From Candidatus Nanoarchaeia archaeon (GTDB taxonomy: Archaea; Nanobdellota; Nanobdellia; Woesearchaeales; JANQNE01), in NCBI GenBank assembly GCA_028279725.1, contig JANQNE010000002.1, positions 86,836 through 150,835 of the forward strand: a stretch of DNA of 64,000 bases. The letters are read 5' to 3'. The position numbers were made by a program, and so were the translations under genes. Shown piece after piece: positions 50,008 to 58,971 of this stretch. The first letter of the stretch is position 1. Every line of letters begins with the position of its first letter. The notes below the pieces were generated by a model. That model made no database searches, had not been told where the DNA came from, and worked only from the letters and a program-made list of their open reading frames with translations.

Positions 50008-50050
50008 GGTAATAAGAATTATTACCTCATATCCAGCTATATACTATAGC
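50008..50050 (-). promoter_or_regulatory. Paired inverted repeats in the L7Ae leader
   Basis: GGTAATAA-GAA-TTATTACC (50008-50026) and GCTATA-TAC-TATAGC (50036-50050), both perfect. The first could form an RNA hairpin just before the SD; the second overlaps the TATA region. A k-turn is not clear. Confidence 0.5.
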
Positions 50051-50111
50051 CTTCATTTAATCAACGGTAACCTGGAGGGGTTCGGGGTTATTTATAAAGG
50101 TTTCTGTGTAA

Positions 50112-50705
50112 TCATGCCTTATCCAACTTATCTAAGAATTCTTTGAATATCTTCTCATATGTGAACAGGAACTGCATCAGCTTCTCGATGATATGCTTCA
50201 TCTCTTCTTCTTTTTCTTCGAGCTTGTGCTTCAGTTCTTTGATTCTTGTTTCTTTTTCCTGGATTTCGAACAGATGCTCTGCTTTTAAGAACAGCTTTTT
50301 GATCTTTACAAGGGCTGCATGGATGTCTTTTATGATCTCTTCATCTACATCCTTCTCTTCTTCCAGCTTTTCTTTTACTTTTTTGATGTGTTTCAGCACC
50401 CATTCTTCTCCATGCCTTTCAGCAGATTTCTCTTTTCTGACTATGTGTATCTCTCCATGCTCAAGATCTCTAAGTTGAGCTTCTAGGTGCATTATTATCT
50501 CTCCAACTTCAGCGAAGAATTCTCCAAAGTCAGCAAGATCAGGATAATCAATCTCGATATGGGCAAAGACATTGTCGACAGCTTCAAGCTTTATACGGAA
50601 GTTATGTGTTGAATGTACTATATTTCTTCCAACATCTATGCCTGAATGCAGATCATCTAAGACTTCCTGTGCAATTTCTCCCATGTCTCCAGTTAGCTTG
50701 ACCAT
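50112..50705 (-). CDS. Helical protein of unknown function
   Basis: A 197-aa, His/Glu/Lys-rich protein, mostly coiled coil in its C-terminal half (KELKHKLEEKEEEMKHIIEK). The N-terminal part (DYPDLADFGEFFAEVGEIIMH) is helical. No TM. Not recognised. Confidence 0.6.
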   Translation of the reverse strand: MVKLTGDMGEIAQEVLDDLHSGIDVGRNIVHSTHNFRIKLEAVDNVFAHIEIDYPDLADFGEFFAEVGEIIMHLEAQLRDLEHGEIHIVRKEKSAERHGEEWVLKHIKKVKEKLEEEKDVDEEIIKDIHAALVKIKKLFLKAEHLFEIQEKETRIKELKHKLEEKEEEMKHIIEKLMQFLFTYEKIFKEFLDKLDKA

Positions 50706-50846
50706 GCTGATTATAAGATATAATTACTATTTAAATCATGGCTTTTAGTATGTATGCACTAAGGATGTTTTACTGAGAACTTTGCAAGGTGCTATACACA
50801 TACACTTTTAGTAACATTTAAAAAGACAAAGAGTTCTGGTTGCATT

Positions 50847-53576
50847 ATGAAGGGGGATGTGAAGAATGCTTTAACATATACCATCATTGGGCTAGTGGTG
50901 GTATTCTTCATTTTCCTATCTAAAATTGTTACTCTTTTTACAGATTATTGGTGGTTTGATGCTCTTGGATTCAAGACTATATTCCTGATATCACTGCAGA
51001 CAAAGATTGCTCTGTTTTTTGCAGCAGCGATAATATTCTTTTTGTTCTTAATGTTAAATATATGGATAGCATCAAAGTTCCATAATCCCAAGATGAATAT
51101 TTTACCTATGAAGATAAAAGTATTAGTTGCATTGATATTATCAGTTGTTGTCGGAGCAGCTACGTCTACAAAATGGTTTGTGTTATTGCAATATCTGAAA
51201 CAGACTCCTTTTAATCTTGCTGATCCTATATTTATGAAAGATGTTGCATTCTATGTTTTCTCATTGCCTTTTATGTTAGCGGTCTGGAAGTTTGCAATGA
51301 CTACACTGATCATAACTACAATACTTGTTGCTTTAGATTATTTCCAGTCTATGATCGCTACAGTTTTTACAAAACCAAAGGTCAATTTTGATCCTACTGC
51401 AAAAGTTCAGACACAGGCTTATGATTTCAAAGGATTTTTTTCAAAACTAAAGAGAAAGGCATTGGTGCATATAACTATACTAGCTTCTTTTGTGTTTATA
51501 TTATTAGCAAGCAAGCATTATCTTACACAATTTTCAATAATGTATTCTGAACAGGGAATAGTTGTCGGAGCTGGTTATACTGATGTTGTTGTATTTTTGC
51601 CTATAATCAAATTATTGATGATATTTGCAGCTATTATTGTAGTTCTTTTCTATGTCTGGCTTTTCTTTATATCAAAGGAACCTAAGTTAAGGAAGAGACA
51701 TATTGTAGGAACAATCGTTGTATTGTATCTTATATTTGCTGTATTCGGGCCAACAGTTATTCCTGGAATAGTTCAGACATTAAGAGTTTCTCCAAATGAA
51801 CTAAATTTAGAAAAGCCTTATATCGAGAATAATATCAAATTTACAAAGATAGCTTATGGGTTAGATGGTGTTCAGGAAAAGGATTTCTCAGCAGCAAAGA
51901 AAGTAACAGCTGAATTATTAGAGAATGCATCTGAGACGTTAGATAATGTCAGGTTATTAGACTGGAGGCCGTTGAAGCAGACTTACAAACAAACACAAGA
52001 GATAAGGCTGTACTATGATCTTTCTGGAATAGATATAGATAGGTATACTATAGGAGACAAATATACGCAGGTTATGTTAGCTCCTAGAGAGATGGACCAG
52101 AGAGATATAACTGCTAATGCTCAGACATGGGTAAACTTACATGAAGTTTATACTCATGGGTTTGGAGCTGTAGTAAGCCCTGTAAATGAAGTTACTAAGG
52201 AAGGACTTCCAAATTTTTTAGTAAAAAATATCCCGCCAGTCTCTGAATATCCTGAGCTTGAGATAACACAGCCAAGAGTTTATTATGGAGAAAAGGACAA
52301 TAATTATGTTGTTGCCAATACAAAGACAGAGGAGTTTGATTATCCTCAGGGAACTACTAATCAATATGTGCATTATGACGGAAAAGGTGGTGTAAAATTA
52401 GATTCTTTTTTCAAGAAACTGATGATGGCTCTGAAATTTAAGGATATAAAGTTATTATTATCTTCAGATATTGAGCCAGAGAGCAAGATAATGTTCTCAA
52501 GACAAGTGCAAAAAAGGATAAAGAAGATAACTCCTTTCTTAGAGCTTGATGAAGATCCTTATCTTGTTATAGTTGACGGAAGGATGAAGTGGATACAGGA
52601 TGCATACACTGTAACAGGAAATTATCCTTATTCACATAAATTTGGAAGGATCAATTACATAAGAAATGCAGTTAAGATTGTTGTTGATGCTTATGATGGA
52701 AATGTTATATATTATATCGCTGATATGGATGATCCTCTGGTATACACTTATGCGAAGATATTCCCAAAACAGTTCAGATTATTGGAAGATATGCCTGCTG
52801 GATTAAAAGAACATATAAGATATCCTGAAGATCTTTTCAAAGTTCAGTCTAATATCTACAGTACTTATCATATGAATGATCCGACTGTATTCTATAATAA
52901 GGAGGATGCTTGGCAGATACCTCATGAGATATATGGAACTGGACAGCAGGTCAATGTTGAGCCATACTATATAATCATAAAATTACCTGGAGAAAGCAAA
53001 GAAGAGTTTGTGCTTATGACTTCATTCACTCCGATAAAGAAGGATAATATGATATCATGGTTTGCTGCAAGATCAGATAATGATCAGTATGGAAATCTTT
53101 TATTGTATAAATTCCCGAAAGATAAATTAGTCTATGGTCCTTTGCAGATAGAGGCTAAGTTTGATCAGGATTCTGAGATCTCACAGCAGTTAACTCTTTG
53201 GAGCCAGCAGGGATCAAGAGTTACAAGAGGAAATCTTTTGGTTATTCCTATTGAAGACAGCATACTTTACATAGAGCCATTATATCTTCAGGCTGAAAGC
53301 GGACAGCTTCCTCAATTAAAGAGGGTTTTAGTTTCTGACGGAGAAAGAGTTGTTATGGAAGAAAGTTTATCAGAAGCTTTAGAAGTTCTTTTTGGAAAAG
53401 TAAAGGTTGTTGAAGAGAAGAAGGAAACAGTTGTTATCAAAGAGAATCCATTAGAACAGGCTAATGAATATTACAATGCAATACAGGCTGCTATGAAAGA
53501 AGGAGACTGGTCAGAAATAGGAGATAATTTCGATAAGTTAGGAGAAATATTACAGTCTATAAATGTAAGTTCATAA
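50847..53576 (+). CDS. UPF0182 membrane protein
   Basis: 909 aa. Seven hydrophobic segments in the first 320 residues (first at 10-28; FTDYWWFDALGFKTIF is the family start), then a large external domain. QTYKQTQEIRLYYDLSGIDIDRY and the YIEPLYLQAE region are typical. Widely spread, unknown function. An ACATTTAAAAA TATA lies about 30 nt upstream. Confidence 0.85.
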   Translation: MKGDVKNALTYTIIGLVVVFFIFLSKIVTLFTDYWWFDALGFKTIFLISLQTKIALFFAAAIIFFLFLMLNIWIASKFHNPKMNILPMKIKVLVALILSVVVGAATSTKWFVLLQYLKQTPFNLADPIFMKDVAFYVFSLPFMLAVWKFAMTTLIITTILVALDYFQSMIATVFTKPKVNFDPTAKVQTQAYDFKGFFSKLKRKALVHITILASFVFILLASKHYLTQFSIMYSEQGIVVGAGYTDVVVFLPIIKLLMIFAAIIVVLFYVWLFFISKEPKLRKRHIVGTIVVLYLIFAVFGPTVIPGIVQTLRVSPNELNLEKPYIENNIKFTKIAYGLDGVQEKDFSAAKKVTAELLENASETLDNVRLLDWRPLKQTYKQTQEIRLYYDLSGIDIDRYTIGDKYTQVMLAPREMDQRDITANAQTWVNLHEVYTHGFGAVVSPVNEVTKEGLPNFLVKNIPPVSEYPELEITQPRVYYGEKDNNYVVANTKTEEFDYPQGTTNQYVHYDGKGGVKLDSFFKKLMMALKFKDIKLLLSSDIEPESKIMFSRQVQKRIKKITPFLELDEDPYLVIVDGRMKWIQDAYTVTGNYPYSHKFGRINYIRNAVKIVVDAYDGNVIYYIADMDDPLVYTYAKIFPKQFRLLEDMPAGLKEHIRYPEDLFKVQSNIYSTYHMNDPTVFYNKEDAWQIPHEIYGTGQQVNVEPYYIIIKLPGESKEEFVLMTSFTPIKKDNMISWFAARSDNDQYGNLLLYKFPKDKLVYGPLQIEAKFDQDSEISQQLTLWSQQGSRVTRGNLLVIPIEDSILYIEPLYLQAESGQLPQLKRVLVSDGERVVMEESLSEALEVLFGKVKVVEEKKETVVIKENPLEQANEYYNAIQAAMKEGDWSEIGDNFDKLGEILQSINVSS

Positions 53577-55043
53577 TCTTAATTCTTTGATCTTAGTCAT
53601 AGTTTCTTCTACCTGTTCTTGGCTTAATTTCAGTTTTTTCTCTGTTTTTCCTGATTCATTTGCAATCTCTTCAATGTCAGGACTGCTGTTGATAGAATAT
53701 ATCCTTTCTTCAAGATCAGACTGCCTTTTGATTCCTTCTGGAACAGGAGGTGTAATTCCGATGGCCTTCTTTACGTGTGCAGAGAATTTTCCAGGATCTG
53801 CTGTCTCATAAGCAAGAGAAGGCTTTCCTCTGTCTCTCTTGTTTTCAGCAAGGTATGCTTCAAGAGTTCCCCAGCTGACAGAACCATGAGGGTCAAGCAT
53901 AATTCCATGCTTTTCATACACGTCTTTCATGATCTTGAAATGTTCTGGGTTAGTTATGCTGTGGACAAAGAAATCTTTTCTCATAGCTTCGATATCAGGC
54001 ATCTTTGTTATAAAACCTTCATGAACAACTTTTTTCCCTTCTCTTTTGTCATACATATGCCCTTTGTAGAAATCAAATAATCTTGCCAAGTTGCTTGGAT
54101 GTGACACTTTCATGGCTGATGAAGGTGTTTCGATTGAATTTAGAACCTTGTATTCTTCTGTGTTCATGAAATCCATAAATGGCCTGTTTGGATTTAATCC
54201 AACTAAGATCTTGCTTATCGGCAATCCCATCTCTTTTGCAAGCACTGTTCCCATCATATCTCCGAAATTTCCTGAAGGGATACTTGTGATCATCTTTTCT
54301 CCATCTGCGATTCTTGAATAACCAAAGAAAGGGTATACTGATTGAGGAAGTAATCTTCCTAAGCTAATGGAGTTAGCAGAAGTCATCCTGTTCCTGTCAT
54401 TGAAAGCTCTTTCAGCAAATTCTTTATCATCTAATAATGCTTTAGCTAATGCCTGGCATACATCAAAGTCTCCGTTAACCTCAAAGGCGTAGATATTTTT
54501 TCCTAATGTAGTCATCTGTCTTCTTTGTTCTGATGTTATATCTCCTTTAGGATAGAATACCACTACATCAACATTATCCAGCTCATAGAGAGCATCGCTA
54601 AGTGCTCCTCCTGTGTCTCCGCTTGTTGCGATAGCAACAACTCTTCTTAGATTTCTTTTTCCAAGAAAATGATCAAGCATCTGGCCGTAGAAACGAGCAG
54701 CATAATCTTTGAATGAGTAAGTAGGACCTTTTGTAAGCCATAATATGTTGCTATTTCCGGTTACATACTGGACATCAGCAGTTATCTTTCTAGGATCATA
54801 TGCTTTGTTAAGCAGAGCTTCAAGCTTATCTCCGGTAAATTCTTCTTTAAGATAAGGATTAAGGACTCTGAATGAGGTATCAGCGTAGTTCATCTCTCCC
54901 ATCTTTTTTATGGTTTTGATATTTATCTTAGGGACATCTTTTCTGTCTACTGTGTACAGTCCGTATTTTGGAGCTAATCCACGAAGAAGAGCTGTCTCAA
55001 AGGTTACTTTTTCAGAACGGTCGTTATGATTATGATACCTCAT
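53571..55043 (-). CDS. thrC: Threonine synthase
   Basis: 490 aa. PLP lysine in GPTYSFKDYAARF, phosphate loop ATSGDTGGAL, and NFGDMMGTVLAKEMG. Longer type II form. Makes threonine from phosphohomoserine. Isolated here from other threonine genes. Converges on UPF0182 with a six-base overlap. Confidence 0.92.
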   Translation of the reverse strand: MRYHNHNDRSEKVTFETALLRGLAPKYGLYTVDRKDVPKINIKTIKKMGEMNYADTSFRVLNPYLKEEFTGDKLEALLNKAYDPRKITADVQYVTGNSNILWLTKGPTYSFKDYAARFYGQMLDHFLGKRNLRRVVAIATSGDTGGALSDALYELDNVDVVVFYPKGDITSEQRRQMTTLGKNIYAFEVNGDFDVCQALAKALLDDKEFAERAFNDRNRMTSANSISLGRLLPQSVYPFFGYSRIADGEKMITSIPSGNFGDMMGTVLAKEMGLPISKILVGLNPNRPFMDFMNTEEYKVLNSIETPSSAMKVSHPSNLARLFDFYKGHMYDKREGKKVVHEGFITKMPDIEAMRKDFFVHSITNPEHFKIMKDVYEKHGIMLDPHGSVSWGTLEAYLAENKRDRGKPSLAYETADPGKFSAHVKKAIGITPPVPEGIKRQSDLEERIYSINSSPDIEEIANESGKTEKKLKLSQEQVEETMTKIKELRL

Positions 55044-55155
55044 AATATAAAAGAAAAATTAATATTTTATAAACATTTCTCTACTCCGGAATAAGGAATA
55101 AATTAGGAGTAAAATTTATAAATAACTACAATAATCCTGAATTCAGGTGATTATT

Positions 55156-55389
55156 ATGGGTGGCAAAAAGAACAAGAAAAAAGAAAAGAAAGTCAGTGCA
55201 AAGAAAGCAAAGTATGCTAAATTCAAGAAAGAAAAGCCAGCTACTTTAGACATATCAATGCCTGATCTGACAGAAGACCAGCAGAAACAAAAGCAGTATG
55301 ATGAAGAAACAATTGCCAGACATCTAAGATTTAATAAAAACAAACCTCCTCATGAGATTGTCAGGAGAAGAGAGAAAGCTAAGAGATAA
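55156..55389 (+). CDS. Small very basic protein
   Basis: 77 aa from ATG 55156; a GTG at 55147 is in frame. Lys-rich N-terminus (GGKKNKKKEKKVSAKKAKYAKF), then an acidic-to-basic C-terminus (EETIARHLRFNKNKPPHEIVRRREKAKR). AAATTTATAAATAA promoter upstream. RNA or ribosome association is possible but unproved. Confidence 0.6.
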   Translation: MGGKKNKKKEKKVSAKKAKYAKFKKEKPATLDISMPDLTEDQQKQKQYDEETIARHLRFNKNKPPHEIVRRREKAKR

Positions 55390-56065
55390 ACTTTAATATT
55401 TCTTTAAAATTTTCTTTTTCTTGATTTATTGAATGTGTGCAGGCTTTCTGCAGTTCTTTATCTGCATTGAATGCTATGGATAATCCAACTGCTTTTGCAA
55501 AAGGAACATCATTTTTTCCATCTCCGACAAAAGCACATTCTTCTTTTTTCAATCCGTGCTCTTTCATTATGAGCTTCATAAAATCAACTTTTCCTTCATA
55601 ATCGCAGGGCAGAAGATTCCAGTGGATAAGATTTCCTTTTTTATCCCATAAGTATTCACAGGCAGCAAATGCATGGTCTATCTTAAGGTCTTTTACAGCC
55701 CTGTCAGCCTGTGCTTTGAATCCACCTGAGATCAGAGCTGTTCTTATGCCTCTTTTTTTAAGTTCTGCAAAGACTTCTTTTACACCAGGATGATATTCGA
55801 TAGAATCCATGACTTTGTCGAAGAATTTTTTGTCTAATCCATATTTTTTGTGGATCTTTATGGTGTCTTCCATCCATTCTACATAGCCTTTGTATTCTCT
55901 GTTGTTCCACTTATCTTTTGTTGCGTCTTCTTCTTTATGTGCTTCTGGGCCAAGATGTTCTGCTATCAAAGTCCATGCAGAAGGAGCAGTGTTTCCTTTG
56001 CTGGTTGTATGAGTTTTCCGGAATATTGTCCCTTCCATGTCGAAGAATATAAGTTTTATCGTCAT
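55379..56065 (-). CDS. HAD-family phosphatase (SerB/ThrH-like)
   Basis: 228 aa. Motif I FFDMEGTIFR (DxE in place of DxD, as in some SerB/ThrH enzymes), motif II ALISGGF, motif III Lys before DFM, motif IV FVGDGKNDVPFAKAVGL. Long cap domain. A phosphoserine or related phosphatase is likely. Overlaps 55156 gene's end by 11 bp. Confidence 0.8.
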   Translation of the reverse strand: MTIKLIFFDMEGTIFRKTHTTSKGNTAPSAWTLIAEHLGPEAHKEEDATKDKWNNREYKGYVEWMEDTIKIHKKYGLDKKFFDKVMDSIEYHPGVKEVFAELKKRGIRTALISGGFKAQADRAVKDLKIDHAFAACEYLWDKKGNLIHWNLLPCDYEGKVDFMKLIMKEHGLKKEECAFVGDGKNDVPFAKAVGLSIAFNADKELQKACTHSINQEKENFKEILKFIS

Positions 56066-56069
56066 ATGA

Positions 56070-56246
56070 TCACTTCCTGAAAAATAATATCATCTCATAT
56101 AATATTGCAGCTGCTCCGGGGATAGCTCCCCATGGGCATATCGGTAGATATCTGTCTAAGTTCCATAATAAAAGAGAAAGCGCGATCAAAGATACTGAGA
56201 CTAATGCATGATTTTCCTTGATCCATTTTCTTTTTGATCTTTTCAA
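56070..56246 (-). CDS. Small two-segment membrane protein (58 aa)
   Basis: The TTG at 56246 overlaps the CorA stop (TTGA). It reads (M)KRSKRKWIKE, TM ALVSVSLIALSLLLW, then NLDRYLPICPWGAIPGAAA and a second hydrophobic stretch ending FFRK. It lies between CorA and the HAD gene in one unit. Confidence 0.55.
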   Translation of the reverse strand: MKRSKRKWIKENHALVSVSLIALSLLLWNLDRYLPICPWGAIPGAAAILYEMILFFRK

Positions 56247-57163
56247 AAGAAATCCCTCTTGCTGAAGAATATTATACCCACTGTAAGGAAGAATGCTGAC
56301 ATCAGCATAGTTATTATGAATGCATATTCTGAGTTCTGGAACGGAAGATCAATGTTCATTCCGTAGACACTAGCGATAAGCGTAGGGATCATCAGGATGA
56401 TAGTTATTGAAGTCAGGAACTTCATTGTTTTATTTAATTTATTTGATATGACTGAAGCTGAAGTATTCATGACACTGTCTAAGATGTTTGTATAGATCTT
56501 AGTCATCTCAAATGCCTGCCTTGTCTCTATGATGACATCATCTAGCAGTTCTTTATCTTCTTCAAATGTTGTAAACAGCTTATTGCTGACGAGCTTTTCA
56601 GTCAGTATACCATTTGATCTTATGGATGTATTGAAGTAAATCAGAGATTTTTCCAGCTTCATCAGCTCTATAAGCTCTTCATTTCTCATATTCTTTTCAA
56701 GGTCTTTCTGGATCAATATACTTTTTCTGTTGATCCTTTTCAGGTTATCCAGGTAGTTTCTTGAAGTGATCAGAAATAACCTTAAGACTGTCTGGACTCT
56801 TTTGTTTGTGTTTATTCTCTGTTCTTTTAATTTCTTTATAACATAACTTTTTCCATAGGATATTGTTATGAAAAAGTCTCTTAGGATAAAGATCCCTACA
56901 GGTGTTGTCAGGAATTCTAATTCATCTCCTGGATTTTCTTTAGGAGCTCTCATGACGATGAAGATAACTCCTCTTTCTTTTTCAGATCTTGGCTGTTCAT
57001 CCGGATCTTTTATGTAATCTAGAAATTCATCAGGTATCTTGGCCATCTCTTTTATCCTGGCTATATCTTCTTCATCAGGAGATGTTACATTAACCCAGCA
57101 CCCTTTCTCTACTTTTTCTATTGAATGAAGGCCATCCCTCTTAGATTTGAAGATTTCTATCAT
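56243..57163 (-). CDS. corA: CorA-type magnesium transporter
   Basis: 306 aa. A soluble N-terminal domain, long helix, then two TMs (about 245-300) with the signature VYGMNIDLPF. Channel for Mg2+/Co2+. Leaderless; its TATA box is shared with the divergent gene. Confidence 0.92.
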   Translation of the reverse strand: MIEIFKSKRDGLHSIEKVEKGCWVNVTSPDEEDIARIKEMAKIPDEFLDYIKDPDEQPRSEKERGVIFIVMRAPKENPGDELEFLTTPVGIFILRDFFITISYGKSYVIKKLKEQRINTNKRVQTVLRLFLITSRNYLDNLKRINRKSILIQKDLEKNMRNEELIELMKLEKSLIYFNTSIRSNGILTEKLVSNKLFTTFEEDKELLDDVIIETRQAFEMTKIYTNILDSVMNTSASVISNKLNKTMKFLTSITIILMIPTLIASVYGMNIDLPFQNSEYAFIITMLMSAFFLTVGIIFFSKRDFF

Positions 57164-57185
57164 ATAAGGGGTTATTCTTCATTCA

Positions 57186-57193
57186 TTTATAAA
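57186..57193. promoter_or_regulatory. Palindromic TATA shared by two divergent genes
   Basis: TTTATAAA, centre at 57189.5. It lies about 26 nt from the CorA ATG (57163) and about 26 nt from the GTG at 57215. One box can thus serve two leaderless transcripts. Confidence 0.6.
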
Positions 57194-57214
57194 GGTTTTT
57201 AGAACTACTTTACC

Positions 57215-57976
57215 GTGGTTGCTTCAGAAAATCTTATAAATGATCTAGGAGCAACAGCTTTAATGGAATTAGAAAAAGGAAATATAGATGATCTTGTAGG
57301 AAGAGTATGGATACATTGTCCAGGTGTTGAGAATTATGTAATGTGTGCAGCTAAACATGATCTTACTTTGGCTGTTGAACTGAGCGGTGTGATCGGATCA
57401 GAGAAGTCATTGAGTTTTGTCAAGAGATCAGATGAGAAGAAAATCAAATTTTTTTATATTCCTTTAACTTTAGAAAAGAAAACTCCTATGTATGAATCAG
57501 GTTCAGATATATTAACTATAGGAAATTATCCTATACATATAATGGAGGACAGGATGATGGATGTTTTCTGGGAGTATTTTAATGAGTATGACAGGCAGCA
57601 GGAAGAAAAATCCACGAATAAACCACGTATGTCGCATGCGGATTCTAAGAAATTCTATGATTCTAAAATATTCTTTAATGACCATATCTTCCATTATCGG
57701 AGAGCGATAGAAGGAGGAACAGAGAAAGTGCAGAAAGAGATAGCTGAAGATATAATAAAATATGCAGAGGGGAAGATATTCTCTAATATTATAGATGATA
57801 TGGTGGCAATATCCGGAGATAATTCAGTAGAGGCTGATAAAAGATTAAAAGCAGTTGAACTTTATTCCAGCTTAGTGCATTCTTTTATGACAGATGATTT
57901 TAAGGCTGCTGCAGAATATAAGAGACAGACAGAATCATTAAAAAAAGAGATCAGGCCTTTTTCTGATACTCGCTGA
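57215..57976 (+). CDS. Unknown soluble protein
   Basis: 253 aa, GTG start at 57215. Mixed alpha-beta with a helical C-terminal half (EKVQKEIAEDIIKYAEGKIF). It ends within the convergent prenyltransferase gene (26 bp overlap). No family recognised. Confidence 0.6.
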   Translation: MVASENLINDLGATALMELEKGNIDDLVGRVWIHCPGVENYVMCAAKHDLTLAVELSGVIGSEKSLSFVKRSDEKKIKFFYIPLTLEKKTPMYESGSDILTIGNYPIHIMEDRMMDVFWEYFNEYDRQQEEKSTNKPRMSHADSKKFYDSKIFFNDHIFHYRRAIEGGTEKVQKEIAEDIIKYAEGKIFSNIIDDMVAISGDNSVEADKRLKAVELYSSLVHSFMTDDFKAAAEYKRQTESLKKEIRPFSDTR

Positions 57977-58679
57977 TTGCTTTCATCAGGTCAGATCTTT
58001 CGAATTTTGGGAACATCTTGTTTGAGAAATAGATGAAAGCATGTGGTGAATCCCATAACAGGAAAGAACTTTGCTCAATCTTAGCTCCATTCTTTATTAT
58101 AAGATTAGGGGGGATGAAGTATGATGAATAGATGTTGTCTTTTATTGTTGATTTTTTTATGCTGTCTGGGTCTAGCTTTTTTGCGGCAACCTGCTTTGCT
58201 ATAAGCTTGCATGCATCTACGATCTCTTCCTGCCCGTTATAGTTTACGCATAAGTTGAGGAAAAAGCTATCATAGTCTTTTGTCTCTTCTATCACAGCTT
58301 TTATATGGTCTACAGCTCTGCCAGGAAGATTGTACCATTTTCCTAGGATTGTAACTTTTATCTTATTTTTATTGATCAATTCTCCAAATGAGATTTTATC
58401 AAGGAACTGTACAAAAGCATCCAATAACACAGAGAACTGATGTGATTTTTTTGATGTTTCAGGCAGTATAAAGAACGTGAAGATCGGGATATTTAGCTTA
58501 ACCTGCTGTTTTATGAGCTCTTCTATAAGAGAGAAACTTCTCTTGAAAGCATCCAATAAAGGAATATTTTCTTTTTCAGCCCATTTTGTTATGCCGCCTA
58601 TGTTTATAGCAATATGTTTTGGAATCTTTGCATAGTTAAGAGCAGCATCTTCTTCTTTTTTCTTGAAAATGTTTAACAT
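57951..58679 (-). CDS. Cis-prenyltransferase (UppS) homologue lacking the catalytic Asp
   Basis: 242 aa. Normal HxAIxxDGxxRWA reads HIAINIGGITKWA: the catalytic Asp is Gly. NLCVNYNGQEEIVDAC replaces NYGGRxEI. The end keeps SSFLLWDSPHAFIYFS. The pattern resembles NgBR/Nus1-type accessory subunits more than an enzyme. An active partner should exist elsewhere. Confidence 0.75.
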   Translation of the reverse strand: MLNIFKKKEEDAALNYAKIPKHIAINIGGITKWAEKENIPLLDAFKRSFSLIEELIKQQVKLNIPIFTFFILPETSKKSHQFSVLLDAFVQFLDKISFGELINKNKIKVTILGKWYNLPGRAVDHIKAVIEETKDYDSFFLNLCVNYNGQEEIVDACKLIAKQVAAKKLDPDSIKKSTIKDNIYSSYFIPPNLIIKNGAKIEQSSFLLWDSPHAFIYFSNKMFPKFERSDLMKAISEYQKKA

Positions 58680-58705
58680 AACAACCCCCTATTCAATCAT
58701 GACAA

Positions 58706-58772
58706 GAAAATGATGGGTATCATTTTCAGTTTAGTAACAAACCATCTAACACCCCTTTTGTTTGTTACTAAA
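58706..58772. promoter_or_regulatory. Two perfect inverted repeats upstream of the UppS homologue
   Basis: GAAAATGAT/ATCATTTTC (58706-58714, 58719-58727) and TTTAGTAACAAA/TTTGTTACTAAA (58730-58741, 58761-58772). Probable operator sites for divergent transcripts. Confidence 0.6.
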
Positions 58773-58783
58773 TAACAGCAATC

Positions 58784-58791
58784 TTTATAAA
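58784..58791 (+). promoter_or_regulatory. TATA box before element B
   Basis: TTTATAAA, centre 58787.5. Predicted start near 58813, inside the first bases of element B, so element B would be the 5' part of a transcript. Confidence 0.55.
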
Positions 58792-58809
58792 CTTTATTGT
58801 GATAATATG

Positions 58810-58958
58810 CATAGTGCGCTTCGTATGATGTTTTAATTGAATGAGAAGCAGATTCACTCAGAATTCCTTTGGAATTCTGGTGTCCCAGAAACTGTTAAGC
58901 AGTTTCTTAGGATAATATAAGATAGATGGTATTTTAGAGGACTACGCTTGACACTATG
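58810..58958 (+). repeat. Short element with inverted ends, copy B (possible structured RNA)
   Basis: Left CATAGTGCGCTTCGTA, right TACGCTTGACACTATG. Inside are CAGAATTCC-TTT-GGAATTCTG and AGAAACTG-TTAAG-CAGTTTCT hairpins. Shares both ends with copy A. Either a small mobile element (MITE) or a transcribed leader for the prepilin peptidase. Confidence 0.55.
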
Positions 58959-58971
58959 CATGTGATGAAAA

